From the NCBI GenBank assembly GCA_044226865.1, contig JBGAGE010000002.1, positions 124,001 to 188,000 of the forward strand: 64,000 nt of DNA, read 5' to 3'. The notes under the pieces are model-generated. The model saw only the letters and a list, made by a program, of their open reading frames with translations, did not search any database and was not told the DNA's origin. Position 1 is the first letter of the stretch. Each line of letters begins with the position of its first letter. The DNA comes from TMP-86 sp044226865 (lineage in GTDB: Bacteria; Pseudomonadota; Gammaproteobacteria; Steroidobacterales; Steroidobacteraceae). Positions 47,566 to 55,558 of the stretch are shown piece by piece. Position numbers and translations under genes: made by a program.

Positions 47566-48927
47566 TCACGCGCCCGCTGCGGCGGCATCCACCAGCGCGG
47601 CAAAGTCATAGGAGGACAGAACGGCGTCGGCCTTGGCCAAAATCTGCACGATGTCCGCATCGGTATGCGCGAACGACAGATAGATGTGGTTCGAGGTCGG
47701 CAGGGACAGCAGGATCCCTTCATTGATCAACGCCAGGTAGAACAACATCACCGGCCAGCTGGGGCTGGCGGCACAACCTTCAAAGGTGTGCGCCGCGCGC
47801 GTCAGGAACAGCTGCAACATCGGACCGAGCTGGTTCACATGTGCAGGCACACCGTGGCGCACAAACGCGGCGCGCAGCCCTTCTGCCAGCCGGCGCGAAC
47901 GATCGTGCAGGGCTGCATACGCTCCGGCGCCATCGAGCTTGCGGTATTCGCGCAAGGCGGCAAGGCCGGCCGCCAATGCCCAAGTGCCATCATTGCCGGT
48001 GCCGGATTGGAACACGGCCTTTACGTTCGCCGGCCGCTCGGGGTCCAGACTCAGCATCACATCCCTGCGCCCCGCCACTGCCGCGAGCTTCTCGCCCGCA
48101 CCCAGTGCCTTGGCGTAGGTGGCAAGGTCAGGGGTCACGCCATAGTGACCCTGGCCGCCCCTGAGCGAGAGGCGAAAACCGGTGATCACTTCATCGAAAA
48201 TGAGCAAGGCACCGTGGCGCCGCGTGAGTTCGCGCGCGGCGGCGAGGAATTCCGCGGTGCTGCCCCACAATCCGCCCGAGTGCATGGCCGGGTCCAGTAT
48301 GACCGCGGCCACGTCGCCGCCGGCAAGCTGGCGCTCCAGCGCAACGATATCGCCGTAACGCACCAGCGCGGTGGATGAAAACGCCTGTCTGGAAACGCCG
48401 GCACCGAAGGCCGCACCGCTCGGATCGAGGCCCACGAGGAATTGATCGTCCTGGCCATGGTAGTGGCCCAGGAACTTGATGAGCTTCTCACGCCCCGTGA
48501 ACGCCCGCGCCAGCCGCACCGCCGTAAGCACCGCCTCGGTGCCGCTGTTCAGGAATCGCACTCGCTCGGCGCAAGGAACGATGGCGCACACTTCCTGCGC
48601 GATGTCCGCCGCCAGCGGCGGATTCACAACCATCGAGCCCACGGACGCGTGCGCGGCGATCGCCGACTCCACGGCCGGATGCCGATGACCCAGCAGCAGC
48701 GGGCCATTGCACAGGAAACAATCGATGTATTCGCGGCCGTCGACGTCCACCATACGTGCGCCGCGCCCGCCACTGAAATACAGGGGATAAGGAGGGAAGT
48801 GACGCAGGTTGCCCGTGGTGCCGCCGGCCAGCACGGCGGCGCTGCGGGTGAATTCGCGCGCCGATGTCGGGGAGCGATCGCGATACGCGCTGACGATGCG
48901 TTCCCTGACGCCCTCGACGGCCGTCAT
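47566..48927 (-). CDS. Class III PLP aminotransferase, glutamate-1-semialdehyde-mutase-like
   Basis: A 453-residue PLP enzyme of the HemL-like branch: FSGGRGARMVDVDGREYIDC, FLNSGTEAVLTAVRLARAFTG, FDEVITGFRLS, and a probable Schiff-base Lys in LATYAKALGAGEKLAAV (about residue 272). Its place at the head of a catabolic operon argues for a secondary amine or amino-alcohol substrate rather than haem synthesis. ATG at 48927. The promoter and operator lie at 49039-49067. Confidence 0.87.
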   Translation of the reverse strand: MTAVEGVRERIVSAYRDRSPTSAREFTRSAAVLAGGTTGNLRHFPPYPLYFSGGRGARMVDVDGREYIDCFLCNGPLLLGHRHPAVESAIAAHASVGSMVVNPPLAADIAQEVCAIVPCAERVRFLNSGTEAVLTAVRLARAFTGREKLIKFLGHYHGQDDQFLVGLDPSGAAFGAGVSRQAFSSTALVRYGDIVALERQLAGGDVAAVILDPAMHSGGLWGSTAEFLAAARELTRRHGALLIFDEVITGFRLSLRGGQGHYGVTPDLATYAKALGAGEKLAAVAGRRDVMLSLDPERPANVKAVFQSGTGNDGTWALAAGLAALREYRKLDGAGAYAALHDRSRRLAEGLRAAFVRHGVPAHVNQLGPMLQLFLTRAAHTFEGCAASPSWPVMLFYLALINEGILLSLPTSNHIYLSFAHTDADIVQILAKADAVLSSYDFAALVDAAAAGA

Positions 48928-49038
48928 GGACGTACGCCCTTTCGCCGCACCACCTTCCTGTAACGGCAGACCGTGCCCAAGAAACCCCCCTGAAACTGGA
49001 CGAGCGCAAATGGATTGCGGCGTATAATCGACGAACTC
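48928..49038. other. 5' leader of the seven-gene operon
   Basis: This is a transcribed leader of about 110 bases between the promoter at 49039-49067 and the aminotransferase start. No small gene or known riboswitch fold was seen. A TATAAT at 49023-49028 on the plus strand has no matching -35 box. Confidence 0.35.
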
Positions 49039-49067
49039 ATTTTAAGCCGCCGGCCTATAAACGGCAA
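49039..49067 (-). promoter_or_regulatory. Promoter of the seven-gene operon with operator A in its spacer
   Basis: On the minus strand TTGCCG (forward 49062-49067), 17 bp, TAAAAT (forward 49039-49044). The spacer holds TAAGCCG-C-CGGCCTA (49043-49057), one mismatch from the perfect site D palindrome. The palindrome overlaps the first two bases of the -10 box. It faces the aminotransferase gene. Confidence 0.7.
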
Positions 49068-49147
49068 CTAGGACTCAAGGACGCCGCCTGAGCATCATTT
49101 TTCAGGCTTATTTCAGGGTATATGCCGCCCGTTTGCGAAAACAGGTA

Positions 49148-49176
49148 TTGATAGACTAAGGCCGGTGGCCTATATT
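49148..49176 (+). promoter_or_regulatory. Promoter of the decarboxylase-like gene with operator B in its spacer
   Basis: TTGATA (49148-49153), 17 bp, TATATT (49171-49176): an excellent sigma70-type promoter. The spacer holds AAGGCCG-G-TGGCCTA (49158-49172), two mismatches from the perfect palindrome, again sharing its final TA with the -10 box. It is about 80 bp upstream of the ATG at 49257. Confidence 0.75.
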
Positions 49177-49256
49177 TCGCCTCTGCAGTAGCCGCGGTTT
49201 GAAGCCGCGCACCGTCAACGGCCAACGACCGACACCGGTCAATCGGAGTGTTCACC

Positions 49257-50024
49257 ATGGCGAAGAAAGGAAAACTGACCCCGGACAAATGGGGCCCGTT
49301 CATGCCGGTTCACAATTCCCTGTCGGCGAAGGGACCGTGGTTCTACCGCGACACCGAGTGCGTACTGGTGGAGTTCCTGACCGATCCCGAGTATGCGCTC
49401 AGCATCCTGCCATCGGATCTCGAGCTGTACGAGCCTGCCACGGCCTTCATGGTGATCGAGACCAACCACTGGACCACGCTGGGACCGTACAGCGAGGTCT
49501 ACAATGGCATCCTGTGCACCTGGAAGGGCGAGCTGTACGCCTACGTGCCCGGCGTGTACGTCACGGGAGAGAATTCACAGATTCTCGGCCGCGAAGTCTT
49601 CGGCTTCGGCAAGAAGCGCGCCAGCCGTATCGAGCTGATCCATCACGATGACGGGCAAGTGGAAGCCGTCATGGACGTCAAGCCCAATGACCGCGCGCTG
49701 CGCGCCATGGTGCGCACCGCGGTGAACGAACCCGCCGAGGCAGTGGGATCGATGCCGCTGATCTGCCTGCGCGTGATTCCCGACGCGGAAGGAGGCCGCA
49801 AACCGGCCCTGGCGCAGCTCGTGTCGGTGCTGTTCTCGGCCAAGCCCCTGGTGGGTTCCGACGGCAAGGCCGAGGTGTACAGCGGCCCCGGTTACATGGA
49901 GTTCGGCTGCCCGTCGGATGCACGCCTGCCCATCGTGCAGACGCTGGGCTTCAAGTACGCGCACTTCCACGCCGACTTGCCCTACGGCAAGGTGCTGAAG
50001 ACCTTTTCCTCCGACGAACTGTAG
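49257..50024 (+). CDS. Acetoacetate decarboxylase family protein
   Basis: A 255-residue cytoplasmic protein of the ADC fold: FLTDPEYALSILPSDLELYEP, YSEVYNGILCTWKGE, YVTGENSQILGREVFGFGKK, where the KK (about residue 117) aligns with the Schiff-base lysine region, and ends LPYGKVLKTF. The family contains decarboxylases, aldolases and dehydratases, so the exact reaction is open. ATG at 49257 has GGAG ten bases upstream. It is transcribed alone from promoter B, divergent from the seven-gene operon. Confidence 0.85.
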   Translation: MAKKGKLTPDKWGPFMPVHNSLSAKGPWFYRDTECVLVEFLTDPEYALSILPSDLELYEPATAFMVIETNHWTTLGPYSEVYNGILCTWKGELYAYVPGVYVTGENSQILGREVFGFGKKRASRIELIHHDDGQVEAVMDVKPNDRALRAMVRTAVNEPAEAVGSMPLICLRVIPDAEGGRKPALAQLVSVLFSAKPLVGSDGKAEVYSGPGYMEFGCPSDARLPIVQTLGFKYAHFHADLPYGKVLKTFSSDEL

Positions 50025-50038
50025 TCGACGAACCGTCC

Positions 50039-50070
50039 CTGGTGGAGGCGACCTACTCCGCCTCCACCAG
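50039..50070. terminator. Perfect 12-bp hairpin between convergent genes
   Basis: CTGGTGGAGGCG (50039-50050) and CGCCTCCACCAG (50059-50070) pair perfectly around an 8-nt loop. It begins 15 bp after the decarboxylase-like stop and covers the last codons and stop of the TetR gene. It is very stable and symmetric, so it can act on both strands, although no T-tract follows. Confidence 0.5.
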
Positions 50071-50634
50071 TGCGATGACGGCCGACTTGATCTCCGCCTC
50101 AAGCGCGCGCATCACCGCACCGTTGGGATTTTCATAGACCAGCTGCACGCCGATGCCATCCAGCAGCGCATGGATGATTTTGGCGATATGGCGCCGGCGC
50201 TGCAGCGACATGCCGGGCGCAATGTGCTTGAGCTCGGCCACCACGGTCTCCTCGTAGAGATCGTTCTCCTTCTTGAGGATGGCGGCCATCTCCGGACTGT
50301 GATCGGTCATCGAGAGGATGATGCGCCAAAGCGCCGTTTCTGGTGAACGCAGGACCTCGAAGCCCGAGTCGATGATCGCGGACAGCCGCCCTCGCCGGCT
50401 GGATGTGGCAGCCACGGCCTCCTTCATGCTTTCGGTGTACTTGGCGACTTCCTGGTCGAAGATCGCCACCATGAGATCGTGGCGGGTGGGAAAGTAATAC
50501 TGCAGGTTGCCGTGGGTGATGCCCAGGCGCTCGGCTACATCGCGCAGCACCAGCCCATCGGGCCCATGATCCAGGAGCATGCGTTTGGCGGTATCCAGTA
50601 TCTGCTGGCGCCGCTCGCTGCCTTTTCGTCCCAT
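50053..50634 (-). CDS. TetR family regulator, likely controller of the palindrome regulon
   Basis: A 193-residue regulator. ATG at 50634 is preferred to ATG at 50640 because GAGGT then lies at proper spacing. The HTH occupies residues about 8-55 (RRQQILDTAKRML, RDVAERLGITHGNLQYYFPT). The C-terminal domain resembles the TetR_C groups that sense small organic acids or acyl-CoAs. It follows the MFS gene by 82 bp and is transcribed with it from a promoter carrying operator C, so it should repress itself. Four identical-geometry operators within 3.5 kb make it the natural candidate repressor. Confidence 0.87.
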   Translation of the reverse strand: MGRKGSERRQQILDTAKRMLLDHGPDGLVLRDVAERLGITHGNLQYYFPTRHDLMVAIFDQEVAKYTESMKEAVAATSSRRGRLSAIIDSGFEVLRSPETALWRIILSMTDHSPEMAAILKKENDLYEETVVAELKHIAPGMSLQRRRHIAKIIHALLDGIGVQLVYENPNGAVMRALEAEIKSAVIALVEAE

Positions 50635-50716
50635 CGCCATACCTCGCGGTGCAATCCCTCGACTACGCAGCCGGCCGGTGCAGGCCGGCCCCATCCCTGT
50701 CTGGTGGCAGAACCAT

Positions 50717-51841
50717 TCAGGAAGTCCGCAGGGCGCGCAATGGCGGAAACAACAGCAGCAGGCTCACCACCGCCAGTGCGCAGGCCAGCCATAGGACGGC
50801 GGGGTATCCACCCGCACCGATGGCAAGCGCCCCGATCGCGGGCCCCAACGCCAGGCCCGCGCCGGTGACCGTGGCGGCCAGCGCCAGCGACCGTCCCGTG
50901 GGGTCGACGCCGGCCAGGATGCCGAGCTGAAAAGGATTCATGATGTTCCAACACAGCGCCGCCGTGCTGATCGCCACCAGGTAGGTCCACGGACCGACCG
51001 TTCCCATGAGCACGACGAAGCAGATCACCGTCACCACGGTGGAGAGCACCATGGGCGCAAGCCGTCCCAATCGCGTGCCCAAGGCCGCCACCAGGGAGGC
51101 ACCTACGAAGCCGGTCAGGTTCGCCACCCCCAGGCTGAAGCCGATGAACTGGCCATCGATGCCGGCGGCATTGCCGATGCGCTCCGCGTACGCATACACA
51201 TCGTTCTGTTCCGCCCAGAACAGCAGAATGGAGAGCAGCACGGCTGCCGCCAGGATCCAGCGCGACGAACCGCCGGCCGCGGCCGCCGCATCGCGCTGCG
51301 CCCGCTCGTTCGGCAGCGAGGGCACCACGAACATCACCACTGCCGCCAGGCCCACCAGCAGCCAATACGCGATGTTCAGCCCGAACTTGTCCAGCAAGAC
51401 GGGCAACCCCCACAGCGCGGCGGTGCCATACAGAAGAGAGGCTGCGAGCAGGACACCGTAGTTGCGGTCGGGCTGTTCGGTCTGGCCGACCACCACGGAG
51501 GCCAGCGCCGCCAGCACGCCGCAGCCCAGGCCGCTGGCGATGCGCGCCAACGCGAATGGCACAAGATCGTGCGCCTGGCAGGTGGCGATGTTCGCGAGGA
51601 TCATCAGCGCAAGGCCGGCAAAAGCCATGTGCCGCCAGCGAAAACGATCGAGCAGCAAAGCGGTGACGAAGGTCGACACGGCGTAACCGCCGAGGTCCGC
51701 GGAGGCCAGGAAGCCCGATTGCTGCTCGCTGAAGCCCCGGTCGCTCACCATGCCGCCCACCAGCAGCGGAATCATGTAGATGACACTGTTGCCCACCACG
51801 CCGATGACGATGGACGGAATGAGCGCTTTGATCTGTCGCAA
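50717..51841 (-). CDS. MFS transporter
   Basis: A 374-residue carrier with about eleven or twelve hydrophobic segments and the DRFRWRHM loop after helix 2. The start is TTG at 51841 with GGGGGA upstream. It heads a two-gene transcript with the TetR regulator under operator C. It could import the pathway substrate across the inner membrane or export an intermediate. Confidence 0.85.
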   Translation of the reverse strand: MRQIKALIPSIVIGVVGNSVIYMIPLLVGGMVSDRGFSEQQSGFLASADLGGYAVSTFVTALLLDRFRWRHMAFAGLALMILANIATCQAHDLVPFALARIASGLGCGVLAALASVVVGQTEQPDRNYGVLLAASLLYGTAALWGLPVLLDKFGLNIAYWLLVGLAAVVMFVVPSLPNERAQRDAAAAAGGSSRWILAAAVLLSILLFWAEQNDVYAYAERIGNAAGIDGQFIGFSLGVANLTGFVGASLVAALGTRLGRLAPMVLSTVVTVICFVVLMGTVGPWTYLVAISTAALCWNIMNPFQLGILAGVDPTGRSLALAATVTGAGLALGPAIGALAIGAGGYPAVLWLACALAVVSLLLLFPPLRALRTS

Positions 51842-51856
51842 GTGATCCCCCAGAAA

Positions 51857-51870
51857 ATCCGCCGGCGGAT
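51857..51870. promoter_or_regulatory. Second palindrome next to operator C
   Basis: ATCCGCCGGCGGAT is a perfect 14-bp palindrome 5 bp from operator C and directly upstream of the MFS ribosome-binding region. Its core CCGCCGGCGG resembles the operator core. It might be an auxiliary site of the same repressor. Confidence 0.35.
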
Positions 51871-51871
51871 C

Positions 51872-51900
51872 ATCCTAAGCCGGCGGCCTAGAACGCGCAA
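51872..51900 (-). promoter_or_regulatory. Promoter of MFS-TetR with operator C in its spacer
   Basis: On the minus strand TTGCGC (forward 51895-51900), 17 bp, TAGGAT (forward 51872-51877). The spacer holds TAAGCCG-G-CGGCCTA (51876-51890), overlapping two bases of the -10 box as in the other three promoters. Confidence 0.65.
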
Positions 51901-51934
51901 CGACGGCGACGCATACGCCGACGCCGGTCCCGTA

Positions 51935-52366
51935 TCACCGCCAGCGCACCGGCTCATCTCCCATCAGGCAGGTGATGTCGGAAAAATCCTTGCTGAACTC
52001 GAAGTCCACGGCGGTGCCCTGGTGAAAATAGGCCACATCGCCCTGCCGCAGCGTGAACGTTTCCCCGCCGTGCACGTGCACGGTCAACGAGCCGGAGGTG
52101 ACCACCAGGAATTCATCGAAGGGATAAGTAAAACTCGATTTTCCCGACTCACGGAACGCCGCGGCCACACGTTTGCCATCGGCAGAGCGGTGGATGATGG
52201 CCTCCTGTCCGCCGAACTCGGGCAGCGGAACCCAGTGCAGGTCCTGCGGGCTCAGGTGGACCGGAGCCGGCGGACGCACCTCGCGGGCGCCGCTTGCCAG
52301 CGCCAGCAGAGACGATCCCGCCAACGCGGCGATGATGAACTTGCGATTCAAGAACGGGTTGCTCAT
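51935..52366 (-). CDS. Exported cupin-domain protein
   Basis: A 143-residue protein with an N-terminal signal peptide (FLNRKFIIAALAGSSLLALASG) and a cupin barrel (FTYPFDEFLVVTSGSLTVHV, LRQGDVAYFHQGTAVDFEF), closest to the DUF861/Cupin_3 type. ATG at 52366 has GAGG six bases upstream. It is transcribed alone from promoter D. It may bind metal and the substrate in the periplasm; no enzymatic call is possible. Confidence 0.78.
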   Translation of the reverse strand: MSNPFLNRKFIIAALAGSSLLALASGAREVRPPAPVHLSPQDLHWVPLPEFGGQEAIIHRSADGKRVAAAFRESGKSSFTYPFDEFLVVTSGSLTVHVHGGETFTLRQGDVAYFHQGTAVDFEFSKDFSDITCLMGDEPVRWR

Positions 52367-52447
52367 GGCGCCTCGGGAGGAGTCATAGAAGGGTTGCTGC
52401 CACCTGACGGCGGTGCGAGCGTTGCATCGCCTCGCCGACCTGTGATA

Positions 52448-52476
52448 ATTATAGGCCGGCGGCCTAGTCAAGACAA
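52448..52476 (-). promoter_or_regulatory. Promoter of the cupin gene with perfect operator D in its spacer
   Basis: On the minus strand TTGTCT (forward 52471-52476), 17 bp, TATAAT (forward 52448-52453). The spacer holds the perfect palindrome TAGGCCG-G-CGGCCTA (52452-52466). On the plus strand the same operator lies between GTGATA (52442-52447) and TAGTCA (52465-52470), also 17 bp apart. It may therefore also control the MDR reductase gene at 52532. Confidence 0.75.
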
Positions 52477-52531
52477 TCAAGCCGCCGGCGCCCACAACTG
52501 TCCTTCGAAACACGACCACGGCGGAGCATCG

Positions 52532-53563
52532 ATGCGAACGCGGCAAGTCCACCTCATTCGGCGCCCGGATGCGATCGCGCAGCCCACGGATTTCCGCGTG
52601 GCGGAAGCGACACTGCCGGAACTCGCGCCCGGCCAGGTGCTGGTGCAGAACCTGTGGATGTCCGTCGATCCGTACATGCGCCGGAGCATGAGCCCGGATG
52701 CAACCGACCTCGAGCCGTGGCCGCTCAATAAACCGCTCGATGGGCCATCCATCGGCCGCGTGCTCGCCTCCCGCCATACGAGCTATGTCGAAGGCGACCT
52801 GGTGGAAAGCATGTCCGGCTGGCAGGAGCATTTCGTCTCGAACGCCGGCAAGTTCATTCCCTATCTCTCGCCCAGCGACTCGCTCGCGAAGCGCTCCGCG
52901 CCCGGCGCGACACCGCAGGATTACGTCGGCCTATTGGGTGTCGCCGCGTTGACCGCCTACCGCGGCATGGTGAGCCTGTCGCGCGCGCAGGCCGGTGAGA
53001 CGGCGGTGATATCGAGCGCCGCCGGCACCGTGGGCTCCATCGCCTGCCAGATCGGCAAGGCGCAGGGACTGCGCGTGGTGGCATCGGCGGGATCGGACGC
53101 CAAGGTCCAGTGGCTGCGGGAGGTGGCGCGCGTGGATCATGCGTTCAACTACAAGACCACGCCATTCGAGACGGCGTTCAAGCAGGGCTGCCCGCGCGGC
53201 ATCGATCTCGTGCTCGAGAACGCAAGTCCCGAGCATCTGTGCGCCTGCCTGCCCTTCATGAATGAACTGAAGCAGATCCTCATCGCCGGCTTCGTCGCCA
53301 CCTACAGCGGCGATGGCAAGGTGCGCCTGGACCGCAACATCGAGTTCGTGCTCGACAAGTTCCTGACGATCCAAAGCTACCGCTTCATGGACTCGCTCGA
53401 TGCCTATGACCAGTTCGTGCACGACATGCTGTCCTGGCGCCGGCATGGGGAAATGACCCTGCCCATCGTGGCCTACGAGGGCTTGGAAAATGCGCCGCAG
53501 GCGCTGTGCAATCTATTCACCAAGGGACACCTGGGCAAATCGCTGGTCAGGCTGTCCGACTGA
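52532..53563 (+). CDS. NADP-dependent MDR-family reductase (prostaglandin/leukotriene reductase type)
   Basis: A 343-residue zinc-independent medium-chain reductase: QVLVQNLWMSVDPYMRRSM, GLLGVAALTAYRGM, and AVISSAAGTVGSIACQIGKA as the nucleotide-binding motif (about residue 155). YNxxxxxxxxAFKQGCPRGIDLV follows. These enzymes reduce enones. ATG at 52532 has GGAG eight bases upstream. It heads a plus-strand operon with a VOC protein and an SDR. Confidence 0.88.
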   Translation: MRTRQVHLIRRPDAIAQPTDFRVAEATLPELAPGQVLVQNLWMSVDPYMRRSMSPDATDLEPWPLNKPLDGPSIGRVLASRHTSYVEGDLVESMSGWQEHFVSNAGKFIPYLSPSDSLAKRSAPGATPQDYVGLLGVAALTAYRGMVSLSRAQAGETAVISSAAGTVGSIACQIGKAQGLRVVASAGSDAKVQWLREVARVDHAFNYKTTPFETAFKQGCPRGIDLVLENASPEHLCACLPFMNELKQILIAGFVATYSGDGKVRLDRNIEFVLDKFLTIQSYRFMDSLDAYDQFVHDMLSWRRHGEMTLPIVAYEGLENAPQALCNLFTKGHLGKSLVRLSD

Positions 53564-53589
53564 ATGCCACTGCAACGATGGAGACATCA

Positions 53590-54711
53590 ATGAAACTGCT
53601 TCGACTGCTCTTGATCCTGCTTTGTTCGTCCGCCACCGCATGGGCGGCACCAGCGCCCGCGGCCAAGCCCGGCTACAACCCGCACCTCGAGCACATGGCC
53701 GTGTGGGTCAAGGACCTGGAGAAGACCGCGGCCTTCCTCGACAAGGCATTGGGATGGCGTAGGCACCCGCTGGAATTCGGCGTGGACAATGACTCCAAGG
53801 TCTTCGGCGGAATGAAGCTGGCATTCGTGGATGCCAACGGCATCTGGCTGGAATTGGTGGAGCCGACCACGCCCGGCCCCGGCATGGATTTCCTCTTGGA
53901 AAAGGGCAAGGGCGCGCTCGTGGAATTGGATTTCTTCACCGATGACTTCGACGCGGCCGTGGAGGCCGTCAAGTCCAAGGACATCCAACCCATGGGCATG
54001 GACGGCAAGCCCATGGTGAACGGTGGCCTGTTGTCGGAGTGGGCGATCAAGGACGGCAAGCGGGTGCGTGGCAACGAACGCCTGCTGTACTTCCCCATGG
54101 ACGTGAGCCGCGGCACCAGCGTGGAAATCGGCTGGGAATATCCCGATGGCGTGGTACTGCTGCGCGATGCCACCTGGAGCGATGCGCAACGCACGCCGCG
54201 CTCCAGCCCCCGCGTGGATCATACGGTGGTGCTCGCCGCCGACCTGGAGAAGTCCGCGCACTTCTACACCAGTGTGCTCGAATTACCGCGCCTCTCAGTG
54301 TCGACCGGCCTTCCCATGCCCTGGATGGGGGCAGGCGCCGGTGGACGCGCGTGGATTGCGGGCAATCCGCATGGCATGTGGATCGAGTTGGTCCAGCCCG
54401 AGAACTCCCCCGCCGGCAAGGCCATCCTCGCCGACAAGCGTTTCGGCGATGGCATGATCATGGAGCTGGGCGTGGAAGTCGCGGACATCGCCGCCTTCCA
54501 CGATCAGATGGCCGCCAAGGGCTTTCGCCTGACCAGTGATGGCAAGCAGCCCCTGCCCAAGGGCTCGAAAGCGGTGACCGTGGCCGCCACGGGTGATCAT
54601 TACGCGTATCTCCCCTTGGACAAGAGCGAGGGCATGCGTATCAAGGTGTTCCAGCGGGGACCCAAGGCCACCAGCCTGTATGATGCGCGGGACGCCGCAT
54701 CCAAACACTGA
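53590..54711 (+). CDS. Exported protein with two VOC (glyoxalase-like) domains
   Basis: A 373-residue protein with a signal peptide (LLRLLLILLCSSATAWA) and two VOC domains. The first is at residues about 35-190 (HLEHMAVWVKDLEKTAAFLDK, IWLELVEP). The second is at about 215-350 (DHTVVLAADLEKSAHFYTSVL, MWIELVQPE). Metal ligands (His and Glu) are present in both. Dioxygenase or isomerase activity is possible. ATG at 53590 has GGAG seven bases upstream. It lies 26 bp after the MDR gene. Confidence 0.82.
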   Translation: MKLLRLLLILLCSSATAWAAPAPAAKPGYNPHLEHMAVWVKDLEKTAAFLDKALGWRRHPLEFGVDNDSKVFGGMKLAFVDANGIWLELVEPTTPGPGMDFLLEKGKGALVELDFFTDDFDAAVEAVKSKDIQPMGMDGKPMVNGGLLSEWAIKDGKRVRGNERLLYFPMDVSRGTSVEIGWEYPDGVVLLRDATWSDAQRTPRSSPRVDHTVVLAADLEKSAHFYTSVLELPRLSVSTGLPMPWMGAGAGGRAWIAGNPHGMWIELVQPENSPAGKAILADKRFGDGMIMELGVEVADIAAFHDQMAAKGFRLTSDGKQPLPKGSKAVTVAATGDHYAYLPLDKSEGMRIKVFQRGPKATSLYDARDAASKH

Positions 54712-54732
54712 CGACGGAGTAAACGAACGCCG

Positions 54733-55494
54733 ATGCCCATCCTCGATCTGTTCAAGCTCGATGGCCGAGTCGCCATCGTCACGGGCGCTTCGAGCGGCAT
54801 TGGCGTTGCCTTCGCGCGGAGCCTCGCAGAGGCAGGCGCGGATGTGGTCCTGGCGGCGCGCCGCGAGGACAAACTGGCGCAGACCCGTGCGATGGTCGAG
54901 GCCACCGGCCGCCGTGCCATCGCCGTGCGCACCGACGTGACCAGGCCGGATGAGTGCCGCGCGCTGGTCGATGCCGCCGTCACGGCCTTCGGCAGGGTCG
55001 ACATCCTGGTGAACAATGCCGGCATCGGCACGGCGGTGCCGGCGACCAAGGAAACTCCCGAGCAGTTCCGATCGGTGATCGATCTGAATTTGAATGCGTG
55101 CTACTGGATGGCGCAGGCCTGCGCCAAGGTAATGCAACCGGGCAGTTCCATCATCAACATCAGCAGCGTGCTCGGCCTGACCACGGCGGGCTTGCCGCAG
55201 GCCGCGTATGCTTCCTCCAAGGCCGGATTGATCGGCATGACGCGCGATCTCGCCCAACAGTGGACCGGCCGCCGGGGAATCCGGGTCAATGCGCTGGCGC
55301 CGGGCTTCTTCGCTTCCGAAATGACCGAGCAATATGAATCCAGCTACGTGGAGCGCACGCTCAAGCGCGTGCTGGCAGGACGTTTTGGAAAGCCCGAGGA
55401 AATTGCCACGGCGCTGATTTTCCTGGCCAGCGATGCGGGCTCATACGTCACGGGCATCACCCTTCCCGTCGACGGCGGCGTGTTGACGAGCTGA
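54733..55494 (+). CDS. Short-chain dehydrogenase/reductase (classical SDR)
   Basis: A 253-residue classical SDR: TGASSGIG (about residue 18), NNAGIG, the Ser of ISSVLG, YASSK, and PxxxxTGxxxPVDGG at the end. The Arg-Arg after beta-2 suggests NADP(H). It is 21 bp downstream of the double VOC gene and the last gene of the plus-strand operon. It may oxidise or reduce a hydroxy/keto intermediate of the pathway. Confidence 0.88.
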   Translation: MPILDLFKLDGRVAIVTGASSGIGVAFARSLAEAGADVVLAARREDKLAQTRAMVEATGRRAIAVRTDVTRPDECRALVDAAVTAFGRVDILVNNAGIGTAVPATKETPEQFRSVIDLNLNACYWMAQACAKVMQPGSSIINISSVLGLTTAGLPQAAYASSKAGLIGMTRDLAQQWTGRRGIRVNALAPGFFASEMTEQYESSYVERTLKRVLAGRFGKPEEIATALIFLASDAGSYVTGITLPVDGGVLTS

Positions 55495-55558
55495 TTCATC
55501 GCGCGAGACCGAGGGCGCGCGCTTCACCTCACTGCCGGGGAAGCCAAGGCCGCCACTC

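Noticed and set aside
52477..52492. Possible fifth operator (AAGCCGCCGGCG) upstream of the MDR gene
   Set aside because: Only the left half and centre match; the right half is lost and no promoter spacing fits.
52922..52940. Further match to the operator half-site (CGGCCTA)
   Set aside because: It is a single half-site inside the MDR coding sequence with no inverted partner or promoter, as expected by chance at this GC content.
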